DNA from: Pelagibacterium xiamenense
GTDB lineage: Bacteria > Pseudomonadota > Alphaproteobacteria > Rhizobiales > Devosiaceae
NCBI RefSeq assembly: GCF_021166475.1
Contig: NZ_JAJOYS010000002.1
Span: 372,001 to 436,000, forward strand
Length of the DNA: 64,000 bases
Direction: 5' to 3'
Under the pieces are notes generated by a model, which made no database searches, was not told the DNA's origin, and saw only the letters and a program-made list of their open reading frames with translations. Of this stretch, positions 8,728-16,851 are shown piece by piece; position 1 is the stretch's first letter; each line of letters opens with the position of its first letter. A program made the translations under genes and the position numbers.

Positions 8728-9357
8728 ATGGGCAAGGATCAAATTGCATCGTTGGTCGATAGCCTGCTCGCCCGACCGACCGGGCCGCGCACGCTCGTCG
8801 CTCTGGCCGGACCTCCAGGCGTCGGCAAATCGACGCTCGTGGAACAGCTGCGTGATGCGCTCAATGCACAGACGCCGGGCGTCGCGCAAATCGTCCCCAT
8901 GGACGGCTTTCACCTCGACAACGCCGTGCTGGCGGAGAAGGGCCTGATGCCGCGCAAAGGCGCGCCTGAAACCTTCGACCGGGCCGGTCTTTTCCACCTG
9001 CTCACGCGTCTGAGGTCCGACACGGAAGACGACGTCTTCATCCCCGTCTTCGACCGCGAGATGGAGCTCTCCCGCGCGGCCGGCGCCTCCGTCCCCAGCA
9101 CGTGCCGCATCGTCCTCGTCGAAGGCAACTACCTGCTGCTCGACCGCCCGGGATGGCGCGATCTGCACGACCTTTTCGATGTGAAGGTGCTGATCAGGAC
9201 CGACGAGCTGACGCTCCAGCACCGGCTCGTCCGGCGCTGGAAGGGCTACGGCCTCACCACCGAGGCCATAAGCGCCAAGGTGGAGGGCAATGACCTCCCC
9301 AACGCGCGCCTCGTGCTCAACGAAAGCGTCAAAGCGGACGTCGAGCTCGATAACTAG
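8728..9357 (+). CDS. frcK: FrcK-like nucleoside-triphosphate-binding kinase
   Basis: The 209-residue P-loop protein has Walker A GPPGVGKST at about residues 28-36 and a PMDGFHLDNAVL segment near residue 58 as in the uridine-kinase/pantothenate-kinase-like family. EGNYLLLDRPGW follows near residue 132. In rhizobia a homologue (FrcK) is encoded with the fructose importer FrcBCA; here it sits next to a ROK repressor and frcBCA, so the same association holds. The phosphate acceptor is not established. Its stop codon overlaps the convergent ROK gene by four bases. The ATG lies at the 3' foot of a nested hairpin (8672-8729). Confidence 0.8.
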   Translation: MGKDQIASLVDSLLARPTGPRTLVALAGPPGVGKSTLVEQLRDALNAQTPGVAQIVPMDGFHLDNAVLAEKGLMPRKGAPETFDRAGLFHLLTRLRSDTEDDVFIPVFDREMELSRAAGASVPSTCRIVLVEGNYLLLDRPGWRDLHDLFDVKVLIRTDELTLQHRLVRRWKGYGLTTEAISAKVEGNDLPNARLVLNESVKADVELDN

Positions 9358-10625
9358 CGTACGTCCTTGAACAACACTTCGCGATCGAGTGTAAAGCTCG
9401 CAAGCAGCGGTAGGCACGCGCCGCCCATGGCCCGTGCATCCGATCCGAACTGCCCCTCCGCAAGGTGCACCGGAACGAGCCCTTGCCGGTCGAACCCTTC
9501 AAGCTCTGCCGCCACTCCCGCGACGATCCGCGCCCTGATGTCGGGCGGAAACCCGCCATCGACGATCACCGCCTCGAAGTCGATGATCGACGTGGCCGAA
9601 AGAATGACAACGGCAAGGCTATGACATAGCTCCGCGATCCACTCGTCGAGCAACGGGCCGATCGCCTCCCAATTGTCAGGCTCGCGCCACAAGGTTTCCG
9701 GGTTCTGGCCGGCCTTCTCCATCCGTTCCGCCAGCACGTATAGCGACGCGTGTTTGAGAATCTGCTCATAGCCGCGCTTGGCCCCACCCCGTCCAACGGG
9801 CATCGGAGCGATGGCACCGGCATATCCGGTGCGCCCTGGAAAAAGGCTGCCGTTGAGCACGACGCCGCCGCCAAGAAACGAGCCGACGAAGATATAGAGA
9901 AAGTCGAGATAGTGGTGGGAGTTGCCAAGCATCAGCTCCGCCGCGCAGGCCGACGTCGCATCATTGTAGAAATAGACAGGCCACGCCGTCCGGCGCGCCA
10001 CTTCGGCCTGAATGTCGGTGCTGCGCCAGGCATCGAGCACCGCCCGGGGCGCTCCCATCTGATGCTCCCAATTCCAGAGCTCGAACGGCGATGCGATACC
10101 GATACCCGCAATTCTCTGCCTCTGCCCTTCGGTGAGCGCCGCCGTCAACTCGGCAAGCCCGGTTTCGAGAAATGCCAGGATCTCGGCCGGATCGGGATAG
10201 CGATATGTCCTGTGCAGCTTGCCGCGCACCCGCCCGACGAGATCCATCATTATCAGATCGACGCTCCGCCGCCCGATCTTTAGCCCGAACGAAAGCGCTC
10301 CCTCTGGCGAAAGCGAATAGGGTACGGAAGGCTGGCCGACGCGCCCGCGCTGCGGCGCCTCTCGCTGGAGCAGCCCGTCCCCCTCGAGCTGATTGACGAT
10401 GATTGTAATGGTCTGGGGCGAAAGCCCGGTCTGCCGGGCGATCTCCGCCTTGGGCAGCGCGCCGTTGCGCCGGATCAGCGAAAGCACCAGCCGTTCGTTG
10501 TAAAGCCGCACGCCTGCCTGGTTCGTCCCCCGGCTGAGCCCCGTGTAGCCGTTCGTGGACCGGGCGGGCTCATCTCCACGCGCGCCGCCGTTCCCGGTCA
10601 ATGCCATGCTCGTTTCCAATCCCAA
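9354..10625 (-). CDS. ROK-family transcriptional regulator (FrcR-like)
   Basis: The 423-residue protein has an N-terminal winged helix (LPKAEIARQTGLSPQTITIIVNQLEGDG in two short runs, about residues 58-85) followed by a ROK domain with IVGxFLGGG-like sequence (YIFVGSFLGGGVVLNGSLF). The CxCGxxGCLE zinc motif of many ROK proteins is replaced by AKRGYEQIL, as in several sugar-operon repressors. It diverges from frcB across a 359-base region holding a 37-bp palindrome, and so probably represses frcBCA. An in-frame ATG at 10607 is an alternative start. Confidence 0.85.
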   Translation of the reverse strand: MGLETSMALTGNGGARGDEPARSTNGYTGLSRGTNQAGVRLYNERLVLSLIRRNGALPKAEIARQTGLSPQTITIIVNQLEGDGLLQREAPQRGRVGQPSVPYSLSPEGALSFGLKIGRRSVDLIMMDLVGRVRGKLHRTYRYPDPAEILAFLETGLAELTAALTEGQRQRIAGIGIASPFELWNWEHQMGAPRAVLDAWRSTDIQAEVARRTAWPVYFYNDATSACAAELMLGNSHHYLDFLYIFVGSFLGGGVVLNGSLFPGRTGYAGAIAPMPVGRGGAKRGYEQILKHASLYVLAERMEKAGQNPETLWREPDNWEAIGPLLDEWIAELCHSLAVVILSATSIIDFEAVIVDGGFPPDIRARIVAGVAAELEGFDRQGLVPVHLAEGQFGSDARAMGGACLPLLASFTLDREVLFKDVR

Positions 10626-10831
10626 TCGTGCCCTGCCGCTCTTGTAAACGAATAGTTACTCCGGATGGAAGCGTTGCGAGCCGTACGCTTTCATTATCCG
10701 GCTCTGCGGAGCCTGCGGCAGGCCAAAACGAAACGCTCCGCCGACAGCGTTGCCGCGATATCCGGTATACGTTGACTAAAGCATTCCAGGACCTTCCTCC
10801 TCATCCTCAGCAAACCGCCCATCCGCACATC

Positions 10832-10868
10832 TGTCAATAAATAAATCCACTGGATAAATTTATTGACA
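10832..10868. promoter_or_regulatory. 37-bp palindromic operator with outward -35 boxes, frc promoter region
   Basis: The left arm TGTCAATAAATAAATCCA (10832-10849) and right arm TGGATAAATTTATTGACA (10851-10868) match at 16 of 18 positions about a central C. AT-rich arms of this kind are typical ROK/NagC-type sites. Each end carries a TTGACA -35 hexamer, one reading toward frcB and one toward the ROK gene, so an occupied operator would block both promoters. The -10 elements are poor (TTGGAT at 10887-10892 with an 18-base spacer for the frcB direction). The rest of the 359-base gap (10626-10984) shows no gene. Confidence 0.8.
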
Positions 10869-10984
10869 GGCGCACGATTGTGCGTTTTGGATAGGAACAG
10901 GCGGTGCCGTTCCGGTTGGAGGACCCGGGCATCGTCAACCATCACCACTGCGTATTGGGCGCCGAGCGCGCCCGGGAGGAATTT

Positions 10985-12013
10985 ATGAAAAAGAGCCTTT
11001 TGGCGCCCGCTTGCGGCGCACTCATTGCTGCGATCTGTGCAACCACGCCAGCCGCCGCGCAGGACACGCCGCTCGCGTGTCTGATCACCAAAACCGACAC
11101 CAACCCCTTCTTCGTCAAGATGAAGGAAGGTGCCGAAGCCAAGGCCGCCGAACTCGGCGTCGAGTTGAAGTCTTATGCCGGCCGTATCGACGGCGACCAT
11201 GAGAGCCAGGTTCAGGCGATTGAAACCTGCATCGCCGACGGCGCCGACGGTATCCTTCTGACCGCTTCGGACACCTCGTCCATCGTCTCTTCGGTCCAGC
11301 AGGCCCGCGACGCCGGCATTCTCGTGATCGCGCTCGACACCCCGCTCGACCCCATCGACGCCGCGGACGCAACCTTCGCGACCGACAACTTCCGCGCCGG
11401 CGAACTGATCGGCATGTGGGCCCGCGCATCGCTCGGCGATGAGGCCGAAAACGCCCGCATCGCGTTCCTGAACCTCACGCCTGCGCAACCCACCGTCGAC
11501 GTCCTGCGCAATCAGGGCTTCATGAGCGGCTTCGGCATCGAGCTCAACAACCCCGGCGTGATCGGCGATGAAGAGGACCCGCGCATCGTCGGTCACGACA
11601 TCACCAACGGCAACGAGGAAGGTGGCCGCACGGCCATGGAAAACCTCCTCCAGCGCGACCCGACCATCAACGTCGTGCACACCATCAACGAACCCGCCGC
11701 TGCCGGTGCCTATGAGGCCCTGCGCGCCGTCGGACGTGAAAACGACGTGCTCATTGTTTCCGTCGACGGCGGTTGCCCGGGCGTTCAGAACGTCGCGGAG
11801 GGCGTTATTGGCGCCACCTCGCAGCAATACCCGCTGCAGATGGCCTCGCTTGGCATCGAGGCTATCGCGGCATACGCTGCCGATGGGACACTGCCCGAGC
11901 CGACGCCGGGCAAGGACTTCTTCGACACAGGCGTTCAGCTCGTGACAGACAATCCCGCCGCGGGCGTGCCCTCGATTGGGACCGAGGAAGGCATGGATAT
12001 CTGCTGGGGCTGA
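10985..12013 (+). CDS. frcB: Fructose-type ABC transporter periplasmic binding protein
   Basis: The 342-residue protein starts at the ATG after GGAGGAATTT; an upstream in-frame ATG at 10904 lacks a ribosome site. The signal peptide [20 protein letters not shown] ends near AAAQ (residue 26). The mature part ([20 protein letters not shown]) is a type 1 periplasmic sugar-binding fold of the RbsB/FrcB group, with ligand-loop sequence [12 protein letters not shown] and SVDGGCPG. FrcB binds fructose, mannose or ribose in rhizobia; the exact sugar here is inferred. A GC-rich stem-loop (12037-12064) separates it from frcC. Confidence 0.88.
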   Translation: MKKSLLAPACGALIAAICATTPAAAQDTPLACLITKTDTNPFFVKMKEGAEAKAAELGVELKSYAGRIDGDHESQVQAIETCIADGADGILLTASDTSSIVSSVQQARDAGILVIALDTPLDPIDAADATFATDNFRAGELIGMWARASLGDEAENARIAFLNLTPAQPTVDVLRNQGFMSGFGIELNNPGVIGDEEDPRIVGHDITNGNEEGGRTAMENLLQRDPTINVVHTINEPAAAGAYEALRAVGRENDVLIVSVDGGCPGVQNVAEGVIGATSQQYPLQMASLGIEAIAAYAADGTLPEPTPGKDFFDTGVQLVTDNPAAGVPSIGTEEGMDICWG

Positions 12014-12036
12014 CCCAGGGTCACTGCATAATTCGA

Positions 12037-12064
12037 GCCGGGACGTGCCTCGCCACGCCCCGGC
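12037..12064 (+). promoter_or_regulatory. Intercistronic stem-loop between frcB and frcC
   Basis: GCCGGG-A-CGTG (12037-12047) pairs with CACG-C-CCCGGC (12054-12064) around a six-base loop. Such hairpins after a binding-protein gene commonly stabilise the 5' message and raise binding-protein output relative to the permease. There is no T-tract, so full termination is unlikely. Confidence 0.6.
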
Positions 12065-12092
12065 ATCGAGGCGCAATGAGGAGTTGCCGTCC

Positions 12093-13166
12093 ATGAGCGA
12101 TAACAACACCCAATCACAGGATTTCGAGAGCGGGCTGCAAGGCAGTCACAGCGAGGTTGCGTCCTTTGAGGACACGGATCGCTCGCTGCTCAAACGCATA
12201 CAGCACGCGCTGCATGTGAACCCGGCGCTGATCCCGCTGTTTATCCTGCTCCTTTCGATCATCATCTTCGGCGTCATTCTGGGCGACCGGTTCTTTTCAC
12301 CTTTCTCGCTGACGCTGATCCTGCAGCAGGTTTCGATCGTCGGTATCGTCGCCGCCGCGCAGACGCTGGTGATCTTGACCGCCGGTATCGACCTTTCTGT
12401 CGGCGCCATCATGGTGCTGAGCTCGGTCGTGATGGGCCAGTTCGCCTTCCGCTACGGACTGCCCCCTGAAATCGCGGTGCTCTGCGGCTTCCTCGTCGGA
12501 GGACTGTGCGGCATGATCAACGGACTGCTCGTCGCTTTCGTGCGCCTGCCGCCCTTTATCGTGACGCTGGGCATGTGGCAGATCGTTCTGGCCACCAATT
12601 TCCTTTACTCCGCGAACGAAACCATCCGCTCCCAGGACATCGAGGCGCAAGCGCCGATCCTGCAATTCTTCGGCGAAAGCATCCGCTTCGGCGGCGCGGT
12701 ATTCACTTACGGCGTCATCGCAATGGTCGCGCTGGTCTTCATTCTCAACTACGTGCTCAACAACACGGCCTGGGGTCGGCACGTCTACGCCATCGGGGAC
12801 GACGCCGAAGCCGCGAAGCTCTCGGGCGTGCGCGTGCGCAGGATGCAGGTCTCGGTCTACACCCTCGGCGGCCTGATCTGCGCGCTCGCCGGCTGGGTCC
12901 TGATCGGCCGTATCGGTTCGGTCTCCCCGACCGCCGGGCAATTCACCAATATCGAATCGATCACCGCTGTAGTGATCGGTGGTATCTCGCTCTTCGGCGG
13001 CCGCGGTTCCATTCTCGGCACGCTGTTCGGAGCGTTGATCGTGGGTGTTTTCGGGCTCGGTCTGCGCCTGATCGGCACCGACCCGCAATGGACCTATCTG
13101 CTGATTGGCGTCCTCATCATCGGCGCTGTTGCACTCGACCAGTGGATCAGGAGGGTTTCAGCATGA
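12093..13166 (+). CDS. frcC: Fructose-type ABC transporter permease
   Basis: The 357-residue membrane protein begins MSDNNTQSQDFESG behind a GAGGAG site; an in-frame ATG at 11976 lies inside frcB and is rejected. It has a roughly 70-residue cytoplasmic N-terminus and then eight to ten hydrophobic segments. LTAGIDLSVGAIMVLSSV (about residue 100) is the signature of RbsC/FrcC/XylH permeases, and AVVIGGISLFGGRGSILG is the conserved loop near the C-terminus. The stop overlaps the frcA start (ATGA). It works with frcB and frcA in sugar import. Confidence 0.9.
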   Translation: MSDNNTQSQDFESGLQGSHSEVASFEDTDRSLLKRIQHALHVNPALIPLFILLLSIIIFGVILGDRFFSPFSLTLILQQVSIVGIVAAAQTLVILTAGIDLSVGAIMVLSSVVMGQFAFRYGLPPEIAVLCGFLVGGLCGMINGLLVAFVRLPPFIVTLGMWQIVLATNFLYSANETIRSQDIEAQAPILQFFGESIRFGGAVFTYGVIAMVALVFILNYVLNNTAWGRHVYAIGDDAEAAKLSGVRVRRMQVSVYTLGGLICALAGWVLIGRIGSVSPTAGQFTNIESITAVVIGGISLFGGRGSILGTLFGALIVGVFGLGLRLIGTDPQWTYLLIGVLIIGAVALDQWIRRVSA

Positions 13167-13957
13167 GCTCAGCAACCGTCACTCCCATCCTCGCTGCAAA
13201 AGGCCTCGTGAAACGCTTTGGCCGCGTGGTGGCGCTCGACAACGCCGATTTCGAGCTCAATCCCGGCGAAATCCTCGCCGTGATCGGCGACAACGGGGCG
13301 GGCAAATCGACGCTGATCAAGACGCTCTCGGGCGCCATGATCCCCGACGCCGGCGAAATTACCCTCGAGGGCAAGCCGGTTCACTTCCATTCGCCCATGG
13401 CGGCGCGGGCGGCGGGGATCGAAACCGTCTACCAGACGCTCGCCCTCTCCCCCGCCCTCTCGATCGCGGACAACATGTTCATGGGTCGCGAGCGCCGGCG
13501 CGCCGGCATCCTGGGCAAATACTTCCGCGCCCTCGACAAGAAGGCGATGGAGGATTTCGCCCGCCAGAAGCTGTCCGACCTCGGCCTCCTGACCATTCAG
13601 AACATCAAGCAGCCGGTCGAAACGCTCTCGGGCGGCCAGCGCCAGGGCGTTGCCGTCGCGCGGGCCGCGGCCTTCGGCTCACGGGTCGTCATCCTCGATG
13701 AACCCACGGCGGCGCTGGGCGTCAAGGAATCGCGCAAGGTGCTCGACCTGATCCTCGAATTGCGCGGCCGCGGCCTGCCCATCGTGCTGATCAGCCATAA
13801 CATGCCGCACGTCTTCGAGGTTGCAGATCGCATCCACATCCATCGCCTGGGGCGGCGCGCTGCGCTGATCAACCCCAAGGACTACACAATGTCCGATGCG
13901 GTCGCGATCATGACCGGCGCCATGGCCCCGCCCGCCGACGCCGGACGCGCCGCCTAG
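13163..13957 (+). CDS. frcA: Fructose-type ABC transporter ATP-binding protein
   Basis: The 264-residue protein has a single ABC domain, as in FrcA, unlike the tandem-domain RbsA/XylG. Walker A GDNGAGKST (about residues 41-49), signature LSGGQRQGVAVARA, Walker B VVILDEPTAALG and the His switch LISHNMPH are all present. It starts four bases inside the frcC stop. A strong terminator follows at 13981-14008, closing the frcB-frcC-frcA operon. Confidence 0.92.
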   Translation: MSSATVTPILAAKGLVKRFGRVVALDNADFELNPGEILAVIGDNGAGKSTLIKTLSGAMIPDAGEITLEGKPVHFHSPMAARAAGIETVYQTLALSPALSIADNMFMGRERRRAGILGKYFRALDKKAMEDFARQKLSDLGLLTIQNIKQPVETLSGGQRQGVAVARAAAFGSRVVILDEPTAALGVKESRKVLDLILELRGRGLPIVLISHNMPHVFEVADRIHIHRLGRRAALINPKDYTMSDAVAIMTGAMAPPADAGRAA

Positions 13958-13980
13958 CCGCATTCCCCGACGCGTAGGAA

Positions 13981-14008
13981 CGCGGCGCGCACCCCCGTGC
14001 GCGCCGCG
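13981..14008 (+). terminator. Terminator of the frc operon
   Basis: A perfect 12-bp stem CGCGGCGCGCAC / GTGCGCGCCGCG with a CCCC loop lies 24 bases after the frcA stop. The following bases (cttgcgtatgcattt) are only moderately T-rich, so the stem may need Rho or may just slow polymerase. Confidence 0.75.
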
Positions 14009-14019
14009 CTTGCGTATGC

Positions 14020-14059
14020 ATTTCAGAAATTGAGAGGCTTGGAACAAATGTTCTATGCT
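14020..14059 (+). promoter_or_regulatory. Promoter and candidate IolR site before the oxidoreductase gene
   Basis: ATTTCAGAA (14020-14028) is followed by a -35 TTGAGA (14030-14035), an 18-base spacer and a -10 TATGCT (14054-14059). The spacer contains GGAACAAATGTTCT (14041-14054), of the form GGAA-N6-TTCT. This is close to the GGAA-N6-TTCC palindrome reported for rhizobial IolR. The same ATTTCAGAA plus TTGA layout precedes iolC. The regulatory role is inferred. Confidence 0.55.
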
Positions 14060-14089
14060 AACGGAATCGCCGTCTGGAGGAGGCAGGCA

Positions 14090-15211
14090 ATGGAGCATAT
14101 TGGCGTCGGGCTGATCGGCACCGGCTATATGGGCAAGTGCCACACCCTGGCCTGGGCCAACGTCCGGCCGGTCTTCGGTGAAGGTCCGGCTACGCGGCTG
14201 GTGCATGTAGCGGAGACGAGCGCGGAACTCGCCGCAGAGCGCGCGGAGGCTCTGGGCTTCGAAAAGGCAACCGGCGACTGGCGCCAACTGATCGCCGACC
14301 CGGAGGTGGACGTCGTCTCGATCACAACGCCCAACGCCTTCCACCCCGAAATGGCCATCGCCGCCCTCAAGGCGGGCAAACACGTATGGTGTGAAAAGCC
14401 CATGGCGCCCGCTCTGGCCGATGCCGAGGCAATGGCGAAGACCGCCCGCGCCTCAGGCCGGGTCGCCATACTGGGCTACAACTACATCCAGAACCCCATC
14501 ATCCGCCACATCGGATCGCTCCTCGACCTCGGCACCATCGGCCCCGTCAACCACATCCGCCTCGAGATGGACGAGGACTTCATGGCGTCGGCCAAAACGC
14601 CCTTCTCCTGGAAGAACGAGGCCGCTGCAGGCTATGGCGCGCTCGACGACTTCGCCGTTCATCCGCTTTCGCTCATTACGACGCTCTTCGGCCCGCTCGC
14701 CCGTGTCTTCGCCCACATGAGCAAGCCCTACCCCGACCGTCCGACATTTGACGGCGGGCGGCGCACAGTCGAGAATTTCGATATCGCCAGCATCCTGTTC
14801 GAGTTGGCGTCCGGCATACCCGGCACGCTTGCGGTCAACCGCGCCGCCTGGGGGCGGAAGGGTCGCCTCGCAATCCAGATTTTCGGATCGTTGGGCTCGA
14901 TCCTTTTCGATCAGGAGCGCATGAATGAAGTGCAGCTTTATACGACCACCGACGAGTGCGCCAATCAGGGCTTCCGCACGGTTCTTGCAGCGCCCCCGCA
15001 CGCGCCTTATGACCGGTTCGTCCCTGCGCCGGGACATGGCCTCGGCTTTAACGATCTCAAGACGATCGAATGCCGCGAACTTCTCAACGCCATTGCCGGA
15101 GCGCCCGCGCGCGTCATTGACTTTGATCGCGGATTGCAGATCGAGCACGCGGTTCACGCCATGGCGGCCTCGCACGAGGGCCAGAAATGGATCGAGGTCG
15201 GCACGCCGTAG
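14090..15211 (+). CDS. Gfo/Idh/MocA-family oxidoreductase
   Basis: The 373-residue protein starts at ATG after ctggaggaggca. An N-terminal Rossmann motif GLIGTGYMGKCHTLAW binds NAD(P), ITTPNAFHPEMAIAALKAGKHV lies near residue 80 and the catalytic-Lys motif CEKPMAP is near residue 104. The C-terminal alpha/beta domain contains GALDDFAVHPL. It is longer than a typical inositol 2-dehydrogenase (IolG, about 330 residues), so the substrate is uncertain. Its position beside iol genes and a candidate IolR site suggest a sugar-alcohol or keto-inositol substrate. Alternative upstream start at 13997 lies in the terminator. Confidence 0.87.
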   Translation: MEHIGVGLIGTGYMGKCHTLAWANVRPVFGEGPATRLVHVAETSAELAAERAEALGFEKATGDWRQLIADPEVDVVSITTPNAFHPEMAIAALKAGKHVWCEKPMAPALADAEAMAKTARASGRVAILGYNYIQNPIIRHIGSLLDLGTIGPVNHIRLEMDEDFMASAKTPFSWKNEAAAGYGALDDFAVHPLSLITTLFGPLARVFAHMSKPYPDRPTFDGGRRTVENFDIASILFELASGIPGTLAVNRAAWGRKGRLAIQIFGSLGSILFDQERMNEVQLYTTTDECANQGFRTVLAAPPHAPYDRFVPAPGHGLGFNDLKTIECRELLNAIAGAPARVIDFDRGLQIEHAVHAMAASHEGQKWIEVGTP

Positions 15212-15252
15212 CGCACCGGCCCCGCGGGAGGAGAGGGGAGGAAATGCAACCC

Positions 15253-16749
15253 TTACTTCATCGTGGGCATCGAGAACTCGGCGCCATCCTTGATCCCCGA
15301 CGGCCAGCGCGAGGTGACGGTCTTGGTGCGGGTCCAGAACTTGATCGAGTCTGTACCGTGCTGGTTGAGATCGCCGAAGCTCGAGGCCTTCCAGCCGCCG
15401 AAGCTGTGATAGGCGAGCGGGGTCGGGATCGGCACATTGATGCCGACCATCCCCACATTGATCCGGCTCGCAAAGTCCCGCGCCGCATCGCCGTCACGCG
15501 TGAAGATCGCTACGCCGTTGCCGTATTCGTGCTTCATGGGCAGGTCGATAGCCTCTTCATAGGTCTTGACCCGCACCACCGAGAGCACCGGCCCGAAAAT
15601 CTCCTCGCGGTAGATATCCATGTCCGGGGTCACCCGGTCAAAGAGCGTACCGCCTACGAAGTACCCGTTCTCATAACCCTGGAGCTTGAACCCGCGCCCA
15701 TCGACGACAAGGTCCGCGCCCTGCTCGATACCCTTTTCGACAAGTCCGTTGATCCGCTCCTGGGCCGCCTTTGTGACGACGGGCCCCATATCGGTCGCCG
15801 GGTCGGTATAAGGCCCGATCTTGAGGCTTTCGATCTTGGGCGCGAGCGCGGCGACCAGGCGGTCCGCCGTTTCCTCGCCCACCGGCACCGCCACGGAAAT
15901 CGCCATACAGCGCTCGCCGGCCGAACCGTAGCCCGCGCCCATCAGCGCGTCGGCGGCCTTCGCCATATCGGCGTCCGGCATGACGATCATGTGGTTCTTC
16001 GCACCGCCGAAGCTCTGCACCCGCTTGCCGTTGTTGGCGCCCCGGCCATAGACGTAGCGCGCGATCGGGGTCGACCCTACGAAGGAGACACCCGAAATAT
16101 CCGGATGGTCGAGAATACCGTCCACCGCTTCCTTGTCGCCGTTGACGACGTTGAGGATACCGGCCGGAAGGCCCGCCTCCATCATCAGTTCCGCCAACCG
16201 CATCGGCACCGACGGGTCGCGTTCCGACGGCTTGAGAATGAACGCATTGCCGGCGGCAATCGCGGGCGCGAACATCCACATCGGGATCATCGCCGGGAAG
16301 TTAAACGGCGTGATACCGGCGCCGATCCCCAGCGGCTGGCGCATCGAATACATGTCGATGCCCGGCCCGGCCCCCTCGGTGAACTCGCCCTTCTGCAGAT
16401 GCGGAATGCCGCAGACGAACTCGGCGACCTCCATACCGCGCACGATATCGCCCTTGGAGTCCTCGACGGTCTTGCCATGTTCGGACGAGAGCAGTTCGGC
16501 AAGATCGTCCATATGCGTGTTGATCAGCTCGACGAACTTGAAAAAGACGCGCGCGCGCCGCTGCGGGTTCGTTGCTGCCCACTTGGGCTGCGCCTCGCGC
16601 GCGGCATCGACCGCGGCCTGAAGGTCCGCAGCGTTCGCAAGGGCAAGTTTCGCGCTGACGTCGCCCGTCGCAGGATTGAACACATCCGCCGTCCGGCCCG
16701 ACTGGCTGGCAACGCGTTTGCCGTTGATGAAATGTCCGATGGTATCCAT
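15253..16749 (-). CDS. mmsA: CoA-acylating methylmalonate-semialdehyde dehydrogenase
   Basis: The 498-residue aldehyde dehydrogenase begins MDTIGHFINGKRV behind gggaggttacc; an in-frame ATG at 16833 is rejected for lack of a site. ITPFNFPAMIPMWMF (about residue 146) and GSAGERCMAIS with the catalytic Cys281 identify the CoA-dependent MMSDH family (MmsA/IolA). It converts malonate semialdehyde to acetyl-CoA at the end of inositol breakdown, and methylmalonate semialdehyde to propionyl-CoA in valine breakdown. A LysR gene is divergent with a 102-base gap, while iolR lies beyond that. Confidence 0.93.
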   Translation of the reverse strand: MDTIGHFINGKRVASQSGRTADVFNPATGDVSAKLALANAADLQAAVDAAREAQPKWAATNPQRRARVFFKFVELINTHMDDLAELLSSEHGKTVEDSKGDIVRGMEVAEFVCGIPHLQKGEFTEGAGPGIDMYSMRQPLGIGAGITPFNFPAMIPMWMFAPAIAAGNAFILKPSERDPSVPMRLAELMMEAGLPAGILNVVNGDKEAVDGILDHPDISGVSFVGSTPIARYVYGRGANNGKRVQSFGGAKNHMIVMPDADMAKAADALMGAGYGSAGERCMAISVAVPVGEETADRLVAALAPKIESLKIGPYTDPATDMGPVVTKAAQERINGLVEKGIEQGADLVVDGRGFKLQGYENGYFVGGTLFDRVTPDMDIYREEIFGPVLSVVRVKTYEEAIDLPMKHEYGNGVAIFTRDGDAARDFASRINVGMVGINVPIPTPLAYHSFGGWKASSFGDLNQHGTDSIKFWTRTKTVTSRWPSGIKDGAEFSMPTMK

Positions 16750-16804
16750 GGTAACCTCCCATGCTGTGTTGCCGGGAAGATGCGCTTTCAAAAATCGACA
16801 TTCA

Positions 16805-16822
16805 ATGCGATAGTTTCCGCAT
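16805..16822. promoter_or_regulatory. Candidate LysR-type operator between mmsA and the LysR gene
   Basis: The mmsA/LysR intergenic region contains ATGCG-N8-CGCAT, a short dyad of the size expected for a LysR-type site. It lies about midway between the two divergent starts. Only geometry supports it. Confidence 0.35.
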
Positions 16823-16851
16823 CTGTTGTGCAAAAACTAAAGTCATCCGAA

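Noticed and set aside
10694-12109. 471-residue frame antisense to frcB
   Set aside because: It covers the operator and the frcB gene without any domain or start signal.
8728-13957. Reading the frc genes as a ribose, xylose or inositol importer
   Set aside because: The single-domain ATPase, the ROK regulator and the FrcK-like kinase together match the rhizobial fructose system better; the exact sugar remains inferred.
15187-16851. Long upstream extension of the LysR gene
   Set aside because: It would be antisense to mmsA; the winged helix starts exactly at the ATG at 16852.
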